Source: Diphasiastrum complanatum
Taxonomy: Eukaryota > Streptophyta > Lycopodiopsida > Lycopodiales > Lycopodiaceae
DNA length: 64,000 bases
NCBI GenBank assembly: GCA_029204225.1
Contig: CM055095.1
Location: forward strand, 28,092,845-28,156,844
Direction: 5' to 3'
Below the pieces are notes generated by a model that was given only the letters and a program-made list of their open reading frames with translations, was not told the DNA's origin and did not search any database. The position numbers were made by a program, and so were the translations under genes. Below are positions 58,424 to 64,000 of this stretch, piece after piece (positions within the stretch are counted from its first letter, which is position 1; the number at the start of each line of letters is the position of its first letter).

Positions 58424-59592
58424 GGAATGGTATCGACCAGCTTTCCTTTTCTACTCACGTTCTGAGAAAGCGTCGAAAGAGTACCTAGTCCGGAGTATCT
58501 TTCTCTCTCACCTTCCTTTCACTTTTCCCAGCTCACATGCTTACTTCTTCTACTCCTCCTCCTCCTGCTCCGATCCTATTTGTTTTCATGCTCTGATCGC
58601 CACTTCTGGATCATTCTCCGTGCACTACTTGCTCGTTTTGGTAACAATTCTGATCAACGCTTGTTGTGAAACTGAGCTCACGATCAACGGCTTTGGAGTG
58701 ATATGATCTTAATCGGCATTGATCGAATCTCGTTGAAGATTGATTGCCCTGCCTTTCTTTTGTTGCGAGCTGTTGGCTAATTCTGTGAGCCTGCTGCTAG
58801 TTCTAGCTCCCTTTGAAGATTTCACGGCGGTTCATAGAAGTCTGTACACCACGAAAGATCACTTTACTTATTAGCAACAACTGGAATATTTGGTCCCAAA
58901 AGGTGTTGCTCGATCAGACCGCCAGATTCCTTCATCACCAGCTTCCCTTTTTTCCTTTTATTTTCCCTTCGCTACTGCTTTTGTAAATATATTTACACCA
59001 CTGCCACTCCTGTTACCTGCTACTCCTGTCACTTCCAAAGTTTACCACTTTTGAAATTTTTTGCCATTTATATGGGCACTAATGCTCACGCTATCCATTC
59101 CTCTACCAAAAAATCCTTCTAGAACGTGGAGTTCTTGATGCGGCATTGCATCTTAAAGCTGAAATCAGTCTCTGACACAGCATCAAGGTCTTACTGTGGA
59201 TAATCATATTTGCTGCTCAATACTCTTGTTACCCACTATGTAGTTGGAACATACAAAGCGTTTTCCCACCGTTCCAGCTCGGCTTCTTCACGAAACATGT
59301 GACTCAGTTCCTCTGATCTGAACTCGACTGCCCAAGCTCAATATGATGCACAACTTTTGGCACGAAGTAACTTTTACAGCACTCTCGTCTTTAAAACTTC
59401 CACCCATGCAGATGATCGCACAAGGCTTGAAATAGATCACACTTTTTCTCCCTTCGCTTGGCTGCCGTTTTACAGTCTCATTTGGAGGTGCAATTCTGCA
59501 TGAGTAGTCAAAATATAGCGTCAGAACTGCTGTTTCAATCAAGAATTTTGTGAAGAGCTGGCTGGCGCGCTGCTGCATTCAAGTCCTTAAAA
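58424..59592 (+). other. Probable 5' leader of KANADI gene
   Basis: CT-rich at the left, with no long conserved frame. Short upstream ATGs are present. It could hold a leader intron. Confidence 0.35.
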
Positions 59593-62500
59593 ATGCAGGG
59601 AACAACAGCACACAATACGAGTGTCCGTAACCCCGTTGCTTTTACAGCTTCGGATCTCTCTCTTCAATTAAGCCCATCTTATTGCAGCGGGGAATTATCA
59701 GCTTCCAGTGATCCTTTCCAGGGAAATTTTGAATCTGGCTGTCTGACACAAGCAGGGTGGTTCTGCAGCAGCTTAGTCATGAGTGAGAGCTCCAGCAATT
59801 CAAGCAGTGAAACTGAGAGACCGCACAGCGAGGGAAGCGTAGTAACAGACTTATGCTTGGGGAACCAGTATGTGTCTGATCTGCATCCAGAAAATGTAAC
59901 CACACTGAAAATGAACAAAGACAAACTTCAAATAGAGCAGATTCAAGAGACCAACAAAGCTGCGAGTTTTCAGTCCTTATTGAGTTTGTCGCAACAGCGC
60001 CATTTGCAAGCACTGCAACGTAATTGTGAGCATAAACTCGGATATTCAACGATGAAAGATCACTTTTCTGGCAAGATGAACTTAGAACAGCCGAAAATAG
60101 GCTACATGCCATTGGCGAACCGTTCTCCTAATTGGAAGCAACAGATGGCAGATTCGTATGTATTTTCACATCCAGTATCAACTGGAAACACGCTTCAGAA
60201 GATCGATGACAGAAGTGGGGTTAATTTTTTTGATCACCTCTCTTCCCATGACATCTTCTGCATGAACATCATGTCAGCACAGTGTCTGCAGGAGCCTCAA
60301 AACTGTATGCATATGCGCTCGCGAGCCATGTCAAAGCTTAGTACGATGAAGAGGAGCGCCCGTGCACCACGTATGAGATGGACAAACACACTTCATGCTC
60401 ATTTTGTTCAAGCGGTGGAGCTACTTGGAGGACCTGAAAGTATAATAATTTCTCTGATTTTCAAATACTACTTCTTTCCTTATTCACATTCTTGGATATA
60501 ATCAAGAATTGGGCTTTATTGCCTAGATACAAACTAAGTGGCATATGTGACAATTGCTGGTCAACAGTCTCAGCTGATTCATGTACTGGTTTTCCTGATT
60601 GAAATTTTGCCAGGAGCAACACCCAAATCAGTTCTGGAGCTCATGAATGTGAAGGATCTCACTTTGGCACATGTAAAAAGCCATTTACAGGCAAGAGACT
60701 TCATCTTATATTGCAAGCTTATCATTATAAGCATATATTATTAATAGCAAACTTTACGATTTTTTAAGGTCAAGTATATCTATTCTCTTTGTTCTTGGAC
60801 ATCAAAGTGAAGATTAGTCACTTAGAAGCATATTGAAAACTAAAAGACTAAGGAAAGTGTCACATCTGAGTAGATCAACAATATAACTACACGACACAGC
60901 CCCACTTGATGTTAACTAGACAGCTCTAGAATCTGGATTTAGGCTGGTTTGGCATTTTAAGTATGATCTTGCCAACATATTTTTAGGAGATTGTATGGTA
61001 AAGGTTAGCTGTGCTGATCAGCAGTATAATGGCCAAAGAGTGTACTGTACATATCATTCTTAATTTCTCTTACATTATCACTCAGATTCAGATCTAATTT
61101 CCTAGAATATATTATGCTTATGGTTGTCAGTATTGACTCTTGCAGATGTACAGGACACTCAAGGCTTCTGAAAAGCCAAGTTACATAGGTGAGCTGAAAT
61201 AGAGCTCAACTAATTTATCTGGCAGGATGGTTCTTTAGAAAAATATGCACCTCACCTTGACAACACTTATAGGGTTAATTGGGATCATCATGTTTTAAGA
61301 CATCCCTGCTGCTTAGAAAGTGAAATTAATCAAGTTTCCTGATCCCTCTTGTTGAAAGTAATTAGAGATGCTAATAAGTTCATATGGTTCAATCTTGTAG
61401 GTCAATCTGACGTATGCCAAGGAGGAAATTTGACAAAGTCCACTGAGGATAAGCTGAATCAGGAAGATGCTGTAAAAAGTAGGACACCTTTGAATCCATG
61501 TGCAACGAGATTGGAGCCCAGATATATCATCAATTCGGCCTCCACAACATGTACAGTGCCTTCTTTTCAGAACATTTCTACAGTGAAGAGAGAGCCAGTT
61601 GAACTAAAGAGCACCATGCACAGGTAACATAAATGCAACGACTGCATCACTGCTTTTTAATTATTTTATTGCTTAGCCTAGGACTGGAGCTAAGTGACAT
61701 AATGCTAAAGAATGTGCAACAAACACTATTCATTTCTAAAACGCCCTAATCTTGTCCACAGTTGCCAATAGTAGAATTCTGTAGAAATCACAGGCATCTT
61801 CTTCTACTGTACATGTTAATGACAATTCAACGCACTGCTGTGTGGTAAACAGATCATGCAAGTACGTATCTGGGATAGACACGAACATTCAATCTGCTGC
61901 AATGAACCATATGAAGGTAATTCCTAAAACTTTTTTGGTTGCACTCCTTCCATACTCTGCTAATACATTAATCTGACTATGACGATTCTGAAATTTGACA
62001 GTGACATACCAGAATAAATCTTTGAAGAGTAGAGGTCATCGTGTAAAACGCAGGCCCCAAACTTTGTAAAACACTAAACCTAAAGACTAACAGTATGGTT
62101 CCATGGATGAATTTATAGAATCTAAGGTCCGCCCTCTAGCATCATCAGCTTAAACTATCTGGGTTGATAAATGGTTGACAAAGCAAAATTGCTTCAATCT
62201 GCTCATAGATTATCATAGTTGTTGTTTTATTTCATAAATTCTCACACGGGAATCTCTAAATCTTTCCTCAGCCCATTCACAAATATCACCTTCCTAGAGA
62301 AACACCAAAAGGCAGGAATAGCTGAGATTAAATCCTGCCATTCTTTGAATGGACAATCACTAGAGTGGAAGCTTCATTGAACATAGATAGTAGAATCTTA
62401 CTTTTCTTTACAATTAAGTCAACTCGAAGTTCTACAAAGAGGATTTGAGTTGGTTGCGTCTGTCTCCTAGACATAATTTTCGTTCTCAGCAGGTAACCTG

Positions 62501-63712
62501 CAAATCTGGAGAAAAATCTGTCATTTAAGGTGGCCACCTAGGCTCCATGCAGGCACAAAGAATTTAATTATTCACAGACTGTCTTATGATTCAGCATCAA
62601 AGTGAAATAAGTCTCTCAAATTTCAGCGTTAGTGCACTTCAAACAGATTGCAAGTGCCAAGCCCATTAGCAGATAGAAGACTCTGCATTAAATATTGGGA
62701 AGCGGAAAAAAATTTGTTTCCTTTGTCAGAATTTTTACATAAGTTTACTAAAGTATCAATATTAGAATTACAATCTGGATGCCAGACAAATATTGTTGGT
62801 TGAAGTCTCCTTTGTCTTTTCCACGTGTAGAGCTCAATTCTACATACAAGAATTTCAGTTTTTATGTCTTATGAAACTCTTGACAGTAAGCTATATAAGT
62901 CTACATGCAAGTCCTTTAGGCGTAAATTCTGAAAAGTTATTGTTCAATGAGTTTATGACAGGTACAATGCAATGAAATGCTGATAGAATTTGAAGGATAG
63001 AAGCAAGCGAACAATGCAGGATCCACCAAGATTTAAAGTAGCAAGTTAGGCAGTAATTGTCCAATAGTTAGAAAACGTGGGCATGCTAGAGAATGCTGAA
63101 ATGAACTGGAGATAATTTATGAATATTCTTGGGAGGAAAATTGAAACTTGCTGCAGAGGTTAAACAAAGTCATCTGAAAGTGGACTAGATACTACTAGCT
63201 CAACATAACCTGTCCTTGTCAATAATTAAACTATAATGAAAGCAATACAGGCTAACAAGGCATTCCAGTTGCTAATCATCCAGCACAGCTTAAATTCAAT
63301 TTACCAATCTAAACTTACAGGCAAACAGACTTATAAAAGAAGCTTCTACGTGAAGAGGATATAGATCAAAGATGTTCAAGTGATATTAGAGGTTAACTGT
63401 CACATTGTTCAGTATAGAATGTTTAATCTTTTTCTTTGTTTGTGCGTCCATCTTTCTCACCCAGATATTCGTTCTTTCGCAATGCAGGAACCATCTGGGA
63501 TGGATTACACAGAACAAGCAGAACATTTAATTGCAGAGAGCTTCCTATCCAACGAAAATATGTATGTTAAATCTAATTCTGCTCATTCTACTTCCAACTG
63601 CTGGAATCAAGTGAAGCTGCAAAATCTAGACGTCCCCCTAGGGGCACCAGCAGGCTGGCATGGGGGAGAGCACCCCCAACCTCCTCGGGAACTTCTGCTA
63701 CTGAAATGCTGA
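59593..63712 (+). CDS. KAN-like: KANADI-family GARP transcription factor, six exons
   Basis: Exons inferred: 59593-60439, 60614-60690, 61146-61188, 61401-61623, 61853-61916, 63488-63712; all phases agree and give 492 residues. KANADI proteins are nuclear repressors that set organ polarity (abaxial fate in seed plants). Residues 21-28 (DLSLQLSP) are the family N-terminal motif and contain LxLxL, an EAR-type repression motif. The GARP domain spans about residues 257-312: RAPRMRWTNTLHAHFVQAVE, ATPKSVLELMNVKDLTLAHV, KSHLQ and MYRTLK, split by introns 1 and 2. After it comes GQSD, as in other KANADIs. The C-terminus ends ELLLLKC, the family ending. Introns 1, 3, 4 and 5 are GT-AG; intron 2 (60691-61145) starts GC. 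Intron 5 is 1.57 kb and might hide a small exon. The start ATG at 59593 is the first that includes the DLSLQL motif; splice sites are inferred by eye. Confidence 0.93.
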
Positions 63713-64000
63713 CTATCACATCATTGAGCACCCAAGCTCATGCCTTTAACTTTTTCGATCATGCTGACTAATGACTTTCCGAATTCACCCCACAGATAAT
63801 GCCCTTTTTGAATCTCTGGAAGTTCTGCAGACATCAAATTGGTCGGACTTTTTTTGCTTTTTTTATTTTTTTGCGATCAGGTAAATATATGCGGAATACC
63901 GATCACAACTGGAAAACCCACCTGCTCAAAGATTGTTCTTCCATCCATAGCAAGGTATGCTCATGCTCATACTCTGATCTCAAATGCCTTGCATCCTGAA
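63713..64000 (+). other. 3' flank of KANADI gene
   Basis: Untranslated and flanking sequence with a T-rich run near 63849-63872. A 66-residue frame at 63799-63999 has no signature. No clear polyadenylation signal was chosen. Confidence 0.4.

Noticed and set aside
61792-61916. Longer exon 5 starting at about 61792 (after AATCACAG)
   Set aside because: From the phase left by exon 4, this start reaches a TAA stop after 17 codons. The acceptor at 61852 keeps the frame open to the donor at 61916.
63380-63487. Starting the last KANADI exon earlier, at an acceptor near 63463 (CTCACCCAG)
   Set aside because: That acceptor puts the exon in a frame that soon hits a stop and loses the ELLLLKC tail. 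The acceptor at 63487 keeps phase and the family ending.

Overview
The window is nuclear DNA of a land plant. It holds one spliced plant transcription-factor gene of the KANADI (GARP) family at 59593-63712, and almost everything else that can be recognised is LTR retrotransposon: at least five Copia-type and three to four Gypsy-type units in several decay states. No bacterial, organellar or viral gene order is visible. Dense nested retroelements and a long KANADI intron suggest a large, repeat-rich genome (fern, lycophyte, gymnosperm or large angiosperm); the sequence alone does not settle the clade.

Layout. 1-3004: two copies of one LTR family in opposite orientation around a degenerate interior. 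3005-9011: short GC-rich repeats, then about 5.4 kb with no recognisable gene. 9012-13401: two eroded minus-strand element ends, each recognised by a polypurine tract (PPT) beside an LTR. 13402-18347: two copies of another LTR family in inverted orientation about 2.7 kb apart; the right copy is the 3' LTR of a minus-strand Gypsy element (Gypsy-A, 17107 to about 27800). Gypsy-A is split by a minus-strand Copia element (Copia-1, 20256-25557). 27880-28257: a plus-strand Copia integrase fragment. 28258-34155: a second minus-strand Gypsy element (Gypsy-B) with gag, protease, reverse transcriptase and integrase remnants, followed by a repeat-rich leader. 36428-36960: a minus-strand Copia gag/protease scrap. 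37678 to about 42205: a plus-strand element (Z) whose proteins are not pol, ending in a PPT and LTR. 43793-53910: a minus-strand Copia-3 split inside gag by Copia-2 (47357-53334), which is of the same family as Copia-1 and has both LTRs, PBS and PPT. 54268-55966: two Z-family LTRs tail to tail. 56000-58000: small Gypsy RNase H and possible CACTA transposase fragments. 58417-63712: promoter region and KANADI gene.

How it works together. The only gene likely to serve the host is KANADI: an N-terminal LxLxL repression motif, a GARP DNA-binding domain split over three exons, and the family C-terminal tail. I infer six coding exons (492 codons plus stop) with one GC-AG intron. All retroelement reading frames are interrupted. 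Most of the damage I could read is C-to-T or G-to-A change, as expected for methylated, silenced DNA. The most unusual items are coiled-coil proteins encoded next to the 3' LTR in Gypsy-A and element Z, and a shared Glu-to-Lys change at the integrase catalytic position of Copia-1 and Copia-2.
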